64,000 nt of DNA from Candidatus Zhuqueibacterota bacterium. GTDB lineage: Bacteria > Zhuqueibacterota > Zhuqueibacteria > Oceanimicrobiales > Oceanimicrobiaceae. Under the pieces are notes generated by a model that was not told the origin of the DNA, searched no databases, and worked only from the letters and a program-made list of their open reading frames with translations. The stretch covers positions 124,001 through 188,000 of the forward strand of contig JAJDAD010000063.1 in assembly GCA_029262055.1 (NCBI GenBank), written 5' to 3'. This document shows positions 1-8,051 of this stretch, piece by piece; the stretch's first letter is position 1; each line of letters starts with the position of its first letter. The position numbers and the translations under genes were made by a program.

Positions 1-364
1 AGCCGTAGCCCTGCGGCTGGAAATAATCGAATGTTTTCCTCTCGAGATCGATGATCTCCATGCCCCCAAGCATGGTGTCGCAAATATAGATCTTGCCGTT
101 GTGAATTGCGATGCCGTACGGTTTGACGATCTCCTTTTCTTCTTTCTCCTTTCCCATAACATAGCTCTTGAGGCCGGATGTTTTTCCTGTTATGTCTTTT
201 GCAGAGCTAAATGTGGTCAAGAATTGAATCCGCGTCGTATCCGGCGGGGGAGGGAAAATCGTCAGGGAGTCTTCGACTGTGGGTTTTGTCAGTTGTGAAG
301 AACATGCCGTAGCCAGTATGGCTAGAGAGAGATGGAGCAGTAGCCTGGAATGTCTGAATTTCAT
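1..364 (-). CDS. beta-propeller (NHL/6-bladed type) lipoprotein, 3' end outside window
   Basis: The minus-strand frame is open from an ATG at 364 to the window edge, giving about 121 residues. It starts with a short hydrophobic signal ending in a lipobox-like LATAC, so the product is probably a lipoprotein exported across the inner membrane. The stretch after it (TTFSSAKDITGKTSG, then KPYGIAIHNGKIYICD) closely parallels the N-terminus of the propeller protein at 6825-7844 (TFSSTKDLGKKTG), so the two are paralogues. The repeat of G-I-A then K-I-Y-I-C-D is typical of NHL or 6-bladed beta-propeller blades. It lies 127 bp downstream of the tetrahaem cytochrome and may share its sigma54 transcript. 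The role is inferred: a propeller partner or scaffold for an extracytoplasmic cytochrome. No good ribosome binding site is visible at this start. Confidence 0.75.
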   Translation of the reverse strand, partial: MKFRHSRLLLHLSLAILATACSSQLTKPTVEDSLTIFPPPPDTTRIQFLTTFSSAKDITGKTSGLKSYVMGKEKEEKEIVKPYGIAIHNGKIYICDTMLGGMEIIDLERKTFDYFQPQGYG

Positions 365-491
365 ATGCGTGATACTCACTTATTAATACCAGAAAATGGA
401 AAGCAAGGGGAATAGCGATTCGATGGTCTGGTTGCTGAATTCATCGCTGCACAAATGCCAGATATGAACTTTTGTTCGTCACAATAGAGTC

Positions 492-1121
492 TTATTTGTC
501 ATGGCAGGTTAGGCAGAGGCCACTGCTTACATTGGAGATTCTTAACAGGTTGGCTAAGTTGGTGCTCCTGTGTACATCGTGGCATGAGGCACATTGCACC
601 TTGTTACTGATCAACAGGTCCGCATTTATCGTTCCTCCCAAACCTGAGTTTTGCGTGGTTGGATTGTATAACTCACCATCTGAGCTGGCGAGAGTCGCAT
701 CATAGACAAACGATACCGGATGGTCATTGCTAAGATCGGTGCCGAGCAACGCATCTCCAGTCACAAATTCGTTTCCGTTGATCGTACCACTGAAGTTATC
801 CACCGCGACGGTGCCGTCATGACAGCTCAGGCAAAGTTTTGACGAGCCATCAGGTTGCCCCATTGTAGCGTCCAGAGTACCACTGCTGTAGAGTGCAAAT
901 GTCGTGTTGGTTATTTCATGATTCCACAGCGGTGCGTCAGCTACTGTGGCATCCGCATTGTGTGGGGTGTGGCAGACAGCGCAAATTTCGTTGGTATTGT
1001 TCCAGGTTTCACCGGAAAAATCGTGTGCTGAGCCAGTGATTCCCTGGCCAAAACACAATCCGGAGAACACCATCACAATGCCGAAAACTAGCGCACTTCG
1101 AAAGATTGCTCTAGGCATCAT
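492..1121 (-). CDS. tetrahaem c-type cytochrome (doubled CxxCH family), secreted
   Basis: 209 residues with an N-terminal signal peptide (about residues 1-26, ending CFGQ). Four CxxCH haem-attachment motifs are present at residues 47-51, 97-101, 177-181 and 203-207, the last almost at the C-terminus. The first half (CHTPHN, then APLWN, LYSS, GQP, GSS, LCLSCHDGT) matches the N-terminal part of the 12-haem protein at 5119-6825, so this is a short paralogue of that protein. The start is fixed by a strong AGGAGG just before the ATG at 1121. The leader is about 115 nt from the sigma54 promoter at 1249-1262. The probable role is electron transfer in the periplasm or at the cell surface; the partner and acceptor cannot be read from the sequence. 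Confidence 0.9.
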   Translation of the reverse strand: MMPRAIFRSALVFGIVMVFSGLCFGQGITGSAHDFSGETWNNTNEICAVCHTPHNADATVADAPLWNHEITNTTFALYSSGTLDATMGQPDGSSKLCLSCHDGTVAVDNFSGTINGNEFVTGDALLGTDLSNDHPVSFVYDATLASSDGELYNPTTQNSGLGGTINADLLISNKVQCASCHDVHRSTNLANLLRISNVSSGLCLTCHDK

Positions 1122-1248
1122 TTCCTCCTAATTCGTTTCGTAGGTTATTCGTCACATTATTCCCCTTGCTGAACGTCAAATCTAAAGTTCCTAAGACCGT
1201 TGACCGATACTAGGTAGATACCCTTCAGATTTACTGTCCTACTTATCC

Positions 1249-1262
1249 GCAATTATGGTGCC
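1249..1262 (-). promoter_or_regulatory. sigma54 (-24/-12) promoter of the tetrahaem cytochrome
   Basis: On the minus strand the sequence reads GGCACCATAATTGC: GG, ten bases, GC, with GGCAC at -24 and TTGC at -12. This is a full match to the sigma54 core (GGCAC-N5-TTGC). Transcription would start near 1237, about 115 nt before the cytochrome ATG. An NtrC-type activator gene is the next gene upstream, and enhancer-like palindromes lie 150-200 bp upstream of the promoter. Confidence 0.75.
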
Positions 1263-1411
1263 GCAAACCGCCCCATTTTGCAACAAACATACTGGGAAGA
1301 GGGAGTGCTTGAAAACGGCGCAAGTTACAGAAAAACAACATCAATGTGTTTTTAGCCTGCACGAGGTGAAGATACAAGCCGTTGCAGGCGAGTCTTGTGT
1401 AACGGTTGCGT

Positions 1412-1448
1412 TGCGCCAAATAGCGCACAGCGAGTGCCATTTGGCGCA
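1412..1448. promoter_or_regulatory. tandem enhancer-like (UAS) palindromes for an NtrC-family activator
   Basis: Two copies of one motif occur here: TGCGCCAAATAGCGCA at 1412-1427 and, on the opposite strand, TGCGCCAAATGGCACT at 1433-1448. Their centres are 21 bp apart, two turns of the helix. Together they also form an 11-bp perfect inverted repeat (TTGCGCCAAAT with ATTTGGCGCAA). The spacing and the distance upstream of the -24/-12 promoter are those of bacterial enhancers bound by NtrC-like proteins. The same palindrome recurs at 4688-4703 upstream of the kinase gene. That the regulator encoded at 1649-3016 binds here is inference. Confidence 0.65.
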
Positions 1449-1648
1449 ATCAGGAAGAGAGTAAGTAAAAATTACAGAAAAGTAAAACAAGTAATGTACA
1501 TCCAAACGGAAGTTGGTATTGTCAGGATTTTGTTGCGGTTTCTTTGGGGCAGGTTTACCGGACAGACCAGGCCGCGATAGGGGCTTGTACAGAGGTTAGG
1601 AGCGCATTGAAGAAGACAAGAGAGTGCAGTTGCTAGTTTGGGCAATAG

Positions 1649-3016
1649 CTAGGTAGAGAGGGAGTGCTTCCGCATTTTATAGCGCAGGGCATGACGTGAG
1701 ATTTTCAATAGATTTGCCGCACGGGTTTGGTTGCCACCGGTGCGCTGCAGCGCCTGCTGGATAAGTTGTTTTTCGACGCCGCTCAGGGCAACGCCAGGTG
1801 ACGGCAAACTGAAAAGGTCGGATTCGTTGCCTGCAGGTGCCTGAGTGAGTTCCAACGGCAAATGTTGCACCCGGATTGTCTGGGTGTCCTCCAGAATCAT
1901 AATTCGTTCCAGCACATTGCGCAGTTCCCGGACGTTGCCAGGCCAGGTGTATTTCATCAGAACCCGCAGTGCTTCAGGGTCGATACCAGCTACGCGTTTG
2001 TTGAACTCTTTGTTGAATTGGTCGATGAAGAAGTTTGTCAAAAGTGAAATGTCAGACTCTCTCTCTCTTAGCGGCGGCAGATTTACAAGGATTACATTAA
2101 GACGATAGTAGAGGTCCTCGCGAAAGCTTCCTTCTTTCACCATTAGATCGAGTGCTCTATTCGTAGCGGCAACGATGCGTACATCCACATCGATATCTTT
2201 GGTGCCGCCAATGCGCTTGAATGTTTTTTCTTCAATAAAGCGCAGCAACTTTACCTGTAATGACGCCGATGCATCCCCAATTTCGTCAAGCAACACCGTA
2301 CCATGGTTGGCCAACTCGAACAGGCCTTTTTTGACCGCTTTTGCGTCTGTAAAGGCACCCTTTTCGTGACCGAACAACTCACTCTCGAGAAGGGTGTCCG
2401 GCATTGAGCCGCAATTCATCGCCATAAACGGTCCTTGTGAGCGGTCACTTTCGTAGTGGATGGCCTTGGCAACCAGGTCTTTGCCGGTTCCACTTTCACC
2501 ATTGACCAGCACGGTGGTCGCATCGTTTCGTGCGATTTTTCGAATCAGTGCAAAGACATGACGCATGTTGTCCGCGTCGCCGATAATGCTGCCGATTCCG
2601 TGTTCTTGCTTGAGCCGGTGGCGCATCCGGGTAACTTCCTGACTCAAGTCATGGTGCTGTAGCGCTCGATCGAGTACGGCCTTGAGCTCGTCGTAGGAGA
2701 ATGGTTTTTTGATATAATCGGTGGCGCCGATTTTGACCGCTTCAACCGTCGTCTGCACTGTGGCATAGGCTGTCATCATGATGACCACAATATCGGGCGC
2801 TTCGCGCTTCAGGCGGCGTAATGTCTCAAGGCCGTCGATGCCCGGCAGCTTAAGATCCAGTAAAACCACATCAGGCTCATGCTCGCGATACGCTTTGCAT
2901 GCGCTCTCACCGTCAGCGATGAGCGCGACCCTGCAATCATCGCTTTCGAGATCTCGCGCCAGCGCCCAGCTGACCAGTTTGTCATCATCGACGATGAGTA
3001 CTTTTCGATGGGCCAT
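1649..3016 (-). CDS. NtrC-family sigma54-dependent response regulator
   Basis: 455 residues with three domains. The receiver domain (about 1-120) has the acidic pocket DDD at 10-12, the phospho-acceptor Asp54 in LLDLKLPG, and a KKP loop. The AAA+ domain (about 145-370) has Walker A GESGTGKD and the GAFTDA loop that contacts sigma54. The C-terminus has a Fis-type helix-turn-helix (GGNQTRAANLLKISRHALRYK). The family activates sigma54 RNA polymerase from distant enhancer sites after phosphorylation. It is encoded 35 nt after the haem-containing kinase at 3052-4527, its likely phosphodonor. Probable targets are the -24/-12 promoters at 1249 and 4566. Confidence 0.95.
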   Translation of the reverse strand: MAHRKVLIVDDDKLVSWALARDLESDDCRVALIADGESACKAYREHEPDVVLLDLKLPGIDGLETLRRLKREAPDIVVIMMTAYATVQTTVEAVKIGATDYIKKPFSYDELKAVLDRALQHHDLSQEVTRMRHRLKQEHGIGSIIGDADNMRHVFALIRKIARNDATTVLVNGESGTGKDLVAKAIHYESDRSQGPFMAMNCGSMPDTLLESELFGHEKGAFTDAKAVKKGLFELANHGTVLLDEIGDASASLQVKLLRFIEEKTFKRIGGTKDIDVDVRIVAATNRALDLMVKEGSFREDLYYRLNVILVNLPPLRERESDISLLTNFFIDQFNKEFNKRVAGIDPEALRVLMKYTWPGNVRELRNVLERIMILEDTQTIRVQHLPLELTQAPAGNESDLFSLPSPGVALSGVEKQLIQQALQRTGGNQTRAANLLKISRHALRYKMRKHSLST

Positions 3017-3051
3017 CTTACCAAGTCCTATTCTACTGAGGTCTTTTCCGT

Positions 3052-4527
3052 TTACAGTAATGTGCCCACTGGCAGCTCTATGGTAAATGTTGTACCCTTC
3101 TCGGGGTTACTGTCAAAATAGATTTTGCCGCCATGCCGCACAATGATCTCCTGGCACAATGCGAGCCCGAGCCCGACACCGTTGACTTTTGTCGTCATAA
3201 ACGGTCTAAATATCTCATCACCCATTTCCGCCGGTACACCCACACCGGTATCTTGAACAACTAATTCTACTTTGCTTTCCCCGCTTTGCTCACCCAGCCG
3301 ACTGATGATGGTTAAGATGCCGCCGTCCGGCATAGCCTGCACGGCATTGATGACAAGGTTGAGAATGACCTGCTCAATTTGTTTGGGGTCGACCAGCACT
3401 TCGGGTAGGCTCTTGTCAAGGTCGCTGCTGATCTCGATCCTGCGCATGTCCGGCTGTTGATGCACGAATAACAGGATTCTCTCTATAATATTGTTGAGTT
3501 CCGTTGGGAATCGCTCAAGACGGCTGTGCCTTGCGAAGGTCAATAGCGATTCCAGATTTTGTTCAACACGATTGGCCTGTTTGACAATCTCCTCAAAGAT
3601 ATCATGGCGCTCATCTTCCGGGTCGGTTTCCCGCATTAGAGAATTTGCGGCAAAAACGATCCCTGAAATGGGGTTTTTGATTTCGTGGGCCATTCCCGCG
3701 GCCATCTCACCTATTTTCGCCAACGCCTCGGCTTGCATCAACTCCTCCCGGTGGTGCTCCATCAGGTGGCCTTTCGCCCTTTCGAGTCTCTGTGCCATCG
3801 CATTCAGTCCCCTTCCAAGCTGACCCAGGTCATCGTCTTGCGTGGTTTGAGCACGCGCGGAAAAATCACCTTTCTGCAGAGCCGTCATGGTTCGCCGGAG
3901 TTCTTGCACAGGTCTATCCACCGAGTGGATAAACAGAACCTCAGTGGCAACTGAAAGCAAAACAATCACGCCTATGGCGATGCCAAGAACTCCTACGAGA
4001 TCCCATTTGAGCGCAGCTATAGACACGGAGTCGGAGGTCGAAATCCAGGAAACTCCGTTAACCTTGCGCGCCGGATCGTGACAGTTCTGGCATACCTCGG
4101 CGTTTTCCAACTTGTGCCACCTTTCGAACGTCAAAGACCGATCTTCGGAAAATTGAACGATGCGGCTTGCGGCCTGCTCGCGAACAAATTCCTGAAAACT
4201 CTCAGATTCAATCTTCGTGCCCTCCTCCTCTCTATCGGAGGAAAAAGCAATGCGGCCGTCTATGTCGACAATTCGAACCTGGTTAAGGTGGTGTAGCCGG
4301 GATAGCTCCGGCAATATTTCGCGGGCCAAATCCGACTCATTCCGTTTCATGACACTGATGAGCAAATTGTCAACCATTTCAGATGCCGCGATTGCATCGG
4401 CTTTGAGATGCTCCTCGAGTGCTCCTACATGCAGTCTGTAGACAGCATAAAACGTCACCGCTGCTACAGAAGCAACGATCCAGATAACATGCACGATCAT
4501 GCGCGTTTTAAGTGTCTTGAAGAACAT
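3052..4527 (-). CDS. sensor histidine kinase with CxxCH haem c motif in the extracytoplasmic domain
   Basis: 491 residues. A first membrane helix (about 10-31) is followed by an extracytoplasmic domain (about 32-175) holding one haem c attachment motif, CQNCH at 146-150. A second helix (about 178-200), a HAMP linker (to about 255), a HisKA domain with His281 in AHEIKNP, and an HATPase domain (NLVINAVQAM, DTGVGVP, GLGLALCQ) follow. A covalent haem outside the membrane suggests sensing of redox state, NO, CO or electron-acceptor supply; which of these cannot be told. It is cotranscribed with the regulator at 1649-3016. A sigma54 promoter ends about 27 nt before the start codon, so the pair is probably autoregulated. 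Confidence 0.93.
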   Translation of the reverse strand: MFFKTLKTRMIVHVIWIVASVAAVTFYAVYRLHVGALEEHLKADAIAASEMVDNLLISVMKRNESDLAREILPELSRLHHLNQVRIVDIDGRIAFSSDREEEGTKIESESFQEFVREQAASRIVQFSEDRSLTFERWHKLENAEVCQNCHDPARKVNGVSWISTSDSVSIAALKWDLVGVLGIAIGVIVLLSVATEVLFIHSVDRPVQELRRTMTALQKGDFSARAQTTQDDDLGQLGRGLNAMAQRLERAKGHLMEHHREELMQAEALAKIGEMAAGMAHEIKNPISGIVFAANSLMRETDPEDERHDIFEEIVKQANRVEQNLESLLTFARHSRLERFPTELNNIIERILLFVHQQPDMRRIEISSDLDKSLPEVLVDPKQIEQVILNLVINAVQAMPDGGILTIISRLGEQSGESKVELVVQDTGVGVPAEMGDEIFRPFMTTKVNGVGLGLALCQEIIVRHGGKIYFDSNPEKGTTFTIELPVGTLL

Positions 4528-4565
4528 GGTTGGGGCCTGAAATTAAGTTATGTTCGAATCTATAT

Positions 4566-4579
4566 GCAATCGCCATGCC
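4566..4579 (-). promoter_or_regulatory. sigma54 (-24/-12) promoter of the kinase-regulator operon
   Basis: The minus strand reads GGCATGGCGATTGC followed by A: GG-N10-GC spacing, with GGCA at -24 and TTGCA at -12. The predicted start is near 4554, giving a leader of about 27 nt to the kinase ATG at 4527. An enhancer-like palindrome lies about 110 bp further upstream. Confidence 0.65.
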
Positions 4580-4687
4580 CAACAATTTGGTGCGTCTGCA
4601 TGGCATCCGGGGCGCTGATTTCAGGTGAATCTTCAGCGAGCTGTGCGGTCGCGCCCCTGGCACCGGAGGTAGTGGCCCATGAAGGCA

Positions 4688-4703
4688 TGCGCGAAATGGC
4701 GCA
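4688..4703. promoter_or_regulatory. enhancer-like palindrome (same motif as at 1412)
   Basis: TGCGCGAAATGGCGCA is a 16-bp palindrome with the same arms (TGCGC, GCGCA) and nearly the same centre as the site at 1412-1427. It lies 109 bp upstream of the -24 element at 4578-4579. The rest of the 590-bp gap from 4528 to 5118 holds overlapping open frames on both strands without recognisable proteins. Confidence 0.6.
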
Positions 4704-5118
4704 CCCCTGCAAGCCGAGCACTGAAGAGATTGGCCTGACATACCGATTGTCTTCTGTAGTTGGTCGGCCGTTGAACCAACGGGCGTATGAGATAGAAACG
4801 GAAAGGACGGTAATTCTGAGCCGCTGCCATTCTTCCTCGATTGCTGTACGGCAATTGCACTGTGGAAAGACCACAAGTCGGACAGCACTTTTGTGCGCCT
4901 GACACCTAAAGTAATCCAAATATTAGAAAAGTATCAAGGTATATCATGCAGGGGCAGCGCCGGAGGCCAGGGCATGCAGGCCGTGAGGTTGTGGGGGAGC
5001 ACTGCTCACAAAGATTCTTTCACAGACGAGACCTGACGGGACCAGCAAATCGACATCAGTTCTGACGGCGTTGTGAGGCAGAAATACGCCATACCACGAG
5101 ACCAGCGTTTTTCATCCG

Positions 5119-6825
5119 TTAGTTCTTGTAGTGGGCTCTATCGTGGTCTTCTCCGTGGCAACTCAAGTAGCATTCTCCCTCAAAAAGACCGGTATCTTCA
5201 AACCTCAACTGGCCGTCCTCATTAGAGGAGACAACTGATAAATCAAAGTTTATGAGGTGCGAGTTGGCGGTGGGACTTCCCTGGGAACTGCTAACGCCGT
5301 GAGGGTCGTGGCAGACATTGCAGGTCGTAAGCCCGCTCTCGGTATTCTCCTTAAGGTGTTGCTCGTGCACATCCCGGCCCACATCATCATTGTTGAAGAT
5401 GACGGTTTCGGAGTGACATTGGAAACAGAGCTCAAAGTCAAAGGGATTGTAGACGCTTTTGCCATCAATGGTACTGTAGTTGTATTTCAGGATTTGCGGA
5501 TATATCGAGCCGTGCGGGCCGGACGGAGCGCCTGAGCCGTTGCTGGCGTGACAGTCCGTACAGAAGATGATGCTGGATTCCGTCAAAGGCGAGATCAAAC
5601 TTGGTACGTTACCGTTCTTGCCGGGCCCCTCGATTGGGTGAAATGATGGGTTGGTGAGATCGAATTCAAGCCGGACATTGCTCTGCTCAATTTGCCTGCC
5701 TGTGGGACTGCCGGGCTTGTCGGGGCTGTCCGCGTGGCAGCGGTAGCAGAGCTCATATTCATATTGAATGGTCGTGACTGCGTTACCATCGGTATCGACG
5801 CCCTTGACCCCAAGGAGAAATCCGTTCGCGGCAGGGGCATTCGCGGTGCTGTTTCTGCTGGCGTGGGGATTGTGGCAATCCTGGCACTCCACATGCCGCG
5901 TCGAAACCACGTTGGCCTCGTACGGATCATGACTGCTGCTGTACGCAAAAACATCATGTATTTCCGGTCTGGTCAGCAGAGCCTTGATGTCGGTGCTGGC
6001 CACGCTTCCGTCATGACAGATGAGACAGTTGTCCTCCTCAGCCTGAAAATTCATCAAGCGCTCACTGCCTCCCGCATTGTGCGGATTGTGGCAATTCTCG
6101 CACGCGTTTTCCGACACAGTTGTGTACGGCGTGTGGAACCAGGGGTCGTTGCCGGAGACGTCCCAACCGGCATTGGATATCCTGTGCGCTGCAGCCGTGG
6201 ACCAGAACGCCTTGTCGTGGCAGTGCAAACACAGCTCGGAATCTCGTGTAGACGCCACCAGGAAATCACCGAGCACGTTTTCATGCGGGTCGTGGCAAGA
6301 GGTACATTGCATCTTGCCGTTTTCCAGTTTTACCGGGCCGGTCAGGGAAGCGGGGTCTGCAAGTTCGCCGTCCGCCGCCGCCAGGGCGGAGCTGTAAGTA
6401 AACGACAGCGGGTGGTCGTCTGATAGATCCGTGGTGAGATTTGTCGTTCCTGTGGGCATTGTTGTGACACCTGATTGGAAGCCTATCGTGTTGTTTCGGC
6501 TCAGAACGTTGCCGAGCGCGATAGTGCCATCATGGCAAGACAGGCACAAGAGTGAGGAACCTGTCGGTTGCCCGGGAGAGGCTTCCGCGGTTGAACTGCT
6601 GTACAGGGTATAATTCCCGCCGGGGTCAGGCCGGTTCCAAAGAGGCGCCTTTGGGCTGCTGTTGTGCGGCGTATGACAGAAGATGCAGACTTGCGATTCG
6701 CTGCTGGCCTTGACACTGCCTGGGCCGCCTGCCGACAGGTTGTGCAACGTGTTGACAACCGACTGTGAAAACAAGAGTGTAAATGGTTGCAGGCTCATGA
6801 AGAGAAGAGCAGAAAACCTGAGCAT
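5119..6825 (-). CDS. dodecahaem c-type cytochrome (doubled CxxCH family), secreted
   Basis: 568 residues with an N-terminal signal peptide (to about residue 20). It has eleven CxxCH motifs (CIFCH, CLSCH, CTSCH, CLHCH, CENCH, CLICH, CQDCH, CYRCH, CTDCH, CFQCH, CNVCH) and a last, spaced CYLSCH of the CxxxCH type, so up to twelve haems. Several motifs continue as CHDPH or CHNPH, as in doubled CxxCH domains. The first two haem segments match the tetrahaem protein at 492-1121. The ATG at 6825 overlaps the stop of the upstream propeller gene by one base (TGATG), so translation is coupled; a TTG three bases earlier is the alternative start. Multihaem proteins of this sort carry electrons across or beyond the cell envelope. 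The acceptor is unknown. Confidence 0.92.
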   Translation of the reverse strand: MLRFSALLFMSLQPFTLLFSQSVVNTLHNLSAGGPGSVKASSESQVCIFCHTPHNSSPKAPLWNRPDPGGNYTLYSSSTAEASPGQPTGSSLLCLSCHDGTIALGNVLSRNNTIGFQSGVTTMPTGTTNLTTDLSDDHPLSFTYSSALAAADGELADPASLTGPVKLENGKMQCTSCHDPHENVLGDFLVASTRDSELCLHCHDKAFWSTAAAHRISNAGWDVSGNDPWFHTPYTTVSENACENCHNPHNAGGSERLMNFQAEEDNCLICHDGSVASTDIKALLTRPEIHDVFAYSSSHDPYEANVVSTRHVECQDCHNPHASRNSTANAPAANGFLLGVKGVDTDGNAVTTIQYEYELCYRCHADSPDKPGSPTGRQIEQSNVRLEFDLTNPSFHPIEGPGKNGNVPSLISPLTESSIIFCTDCHASNGSGAPSGPHGSIYPQILKYNYSTIDGKSVYNPFDFELCFQCHSETVIFNNDDVGRDVHEQHLKENTESGLTTCNVCHDPHGVSSSQGSPTANSHLINFDLSVVSSNEDGQLRFEDTGLFEGECYLSCHGEDHDRAHYKN

Positions 6826-7844
6826 CAATCGTCCGTACGTAAGAGTTCAAATATCTGGATTCGCGCATTATAGCTATCAGCCACATAGATCATATTGTTT
6901 TTGGCAATAAATATGCCAGTTGGCAACCAGAACTCTCCCGGTTTACGACCCTGTGATCCGAAATTGGAGAGAAAAGTCCCCTGCCGGTCAAAAATCTGCA
7001 CGGTATTGAAAAGCGCATCCGCTACATAAATATGCCCGTAACTATCGGTCGCGAGCCCCTTAGGATGAGCGAAATAACCAGAGGCGTCACCCGCTTGTCC
7101 AAACTCGGATAGAAAATCACCGTCAGGAGAAAATATTTGTACTCTGAAATTCATGGAATCGATCACGAACACTGTTCCTTGATCATCGATCCAGAGAAAT
7201 GTCGGAAAATTGAACTCACCCGGAGCGCTGCCCCTCCTGCCGACGTATTTGACCACACCACCGTTCTTGTTCAGTACGACAAGTCGGTGTGCGCCCGTTT
7301 CCGCAAGCCAGATGTTTTTTCTAATATTCGAATACGCGATGCCCGTCGGCCGGGACAAGTCAAGGTCATGTCCCAAAGTGGTCATGGACTTACCGGAATT
7401 GTTCATCACAAAGACTTGATTCAACTGGGAGTCGGTGAAATAGATGGTGTTGTCCGAACCGGCACAGATGCCCACCAGGGAGGGGAGGGCAGCGTAATGT
7501 TTGAATTTAAGGATATTGAACTTTCCTCTTTTCTTGTCAATTCGGGAAACGAACCGTCCTCCTTGATCCAGCACCCACCAAGTCGAGTTGGATACCATGA
7601 GGTTAATCGGCCGGAGCAGCCGCCGGTTGTTTTTGCCGAAAAGGTAATTGAGGAGTCCACCGGCGACGCCGGTCTTCTTGCCCAGGTCTTTAGTGGAGGA
7701 AAATGTGCCGACCCACTCAATCCTGAAGCCTTCTTGCGTAGATTGTCCGAAGGTCCCGGTATCCTGGGCATACAGACATTGAGTTAAGCTGAAGAGTAGC
7801 AGAACGACCGAAACAAATACGAGTTCATCTCTGTGGTGCAACAT
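6825..7844 (-). CDS. secreted NHL-repeat beta-propeller protein paired with multihaem cytochrome
   Basis: 339 residues. A signal peptide (to about residue 27, CLYAQ) is followed by NHL-type blades with the recurring G-I-F/A, Y-V-A-D-S/A, R-I/V-Q-I-F pattern, for example GHIYVADALFNTVQIF, MIYVADSYNARIQIF and VFVIDSMNFRVQIF. Five to six blades can be counted, enough for one propeller. Its stop overlaps the start of the dodecahaem cytochrome, so the two are made together. The lipoprotein at 1-364 is a paralogue next to the other cytochrome. In other bacteria NHL-propeller genes sit next to extracellular multihaem cytochromes; a role in cytochrome assembly or surface display is inference. Confidence 0.85.
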   Translation of the reverse strand: MLHHRDELVFVSVVLLLFSLTQCLYAQDTGTFGQSTQEGFRIEWVGTFSSTKDLGKKTGVAGGLLNYLFGKNNRRLLRPINLMVSNSTWWVLDQGGRFVSRIDKKRGKFNILKFKHYAALPSLVGICAGSDNTIYFTDSQLNQVFVMNNSGKSMTTLGHDLDLSRPTGIAYSNIRKNIWLAETGAHRLVVLNKNGGVVKYVGRRGSAPGEFNFPTFLWIDDQGTVFVIDSMNFRVQIFSPDGDFLSEFGQAGDASGYFAHPKGLATDSYGHIYVADALFNTVQIFDRQGTFLSNFGSQGRKPGEFWLPTGIFIAKNNMIYVADSYNARIQIFELLRTDD

Positions 7845-7913
7845 GGCCTGCGTATCATCTTATTAAGAGGAGGAATTTCAGCTAGCCTGCACTATTCACA
7901 AATTACTTTTCTT

Positions 7914-8051
7914 GTCATCCTGGAGGGATCTTTTTTGGCAAAATCTGTGCCCGTCGATAGCCACCGGACCCGTTCAAAAAGGATTCCTCCTGAATGACGA
8001 TGTTTGGTTGATTTGTGCGCAATACGCTGATTCATGAATTATTCAGGCTAG
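7914..8051. repeat. dispersed palindromic repeat, copy 1
   Basis: About 138 bp shared with copies at 9648-9775 and 53426-53562. The left part forms an imperfect hairpin: GTCATCCTGGAGGGATC at 7914-7930 pairs with GGATTCCTCCTGAATGAC at 7981-7998. The right part ends in ATTCATGAATTATTCAGGC. The end of the repeat supplies the stop codon of the gene at 8048-9391. Its function is unknown; it resembles REP- or MITE-like non-coding repeats. Confidence 0.8.

Noticed and set aside
4408-4919. Open frames of 119-164 codons on both strands between the kinase and the large cytochrome
   Set aside because: They overlap each other, the promoter and the enhancer site, have no binding sites and no recognisable protein pattern.
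5692-6423. 243-codon plus-strand open frame inside the dodecahaem cytochrome gene
   Set aside because: It is antisense to a gene with eleven CxxCH motifs and shows no domain of its own.
7938-7951. A GGCAC-N5-TTGC sigma54-like match upstream of the propeller-cytochrome operon
   Set aside because: It lies inside the dispersed repeat; copy 3 has the same match with no gene to drive, copy 2 lacks it, and no enhancer palindrome lies upstream. Probably part of the repeat, though use as a promoter is not excluded.
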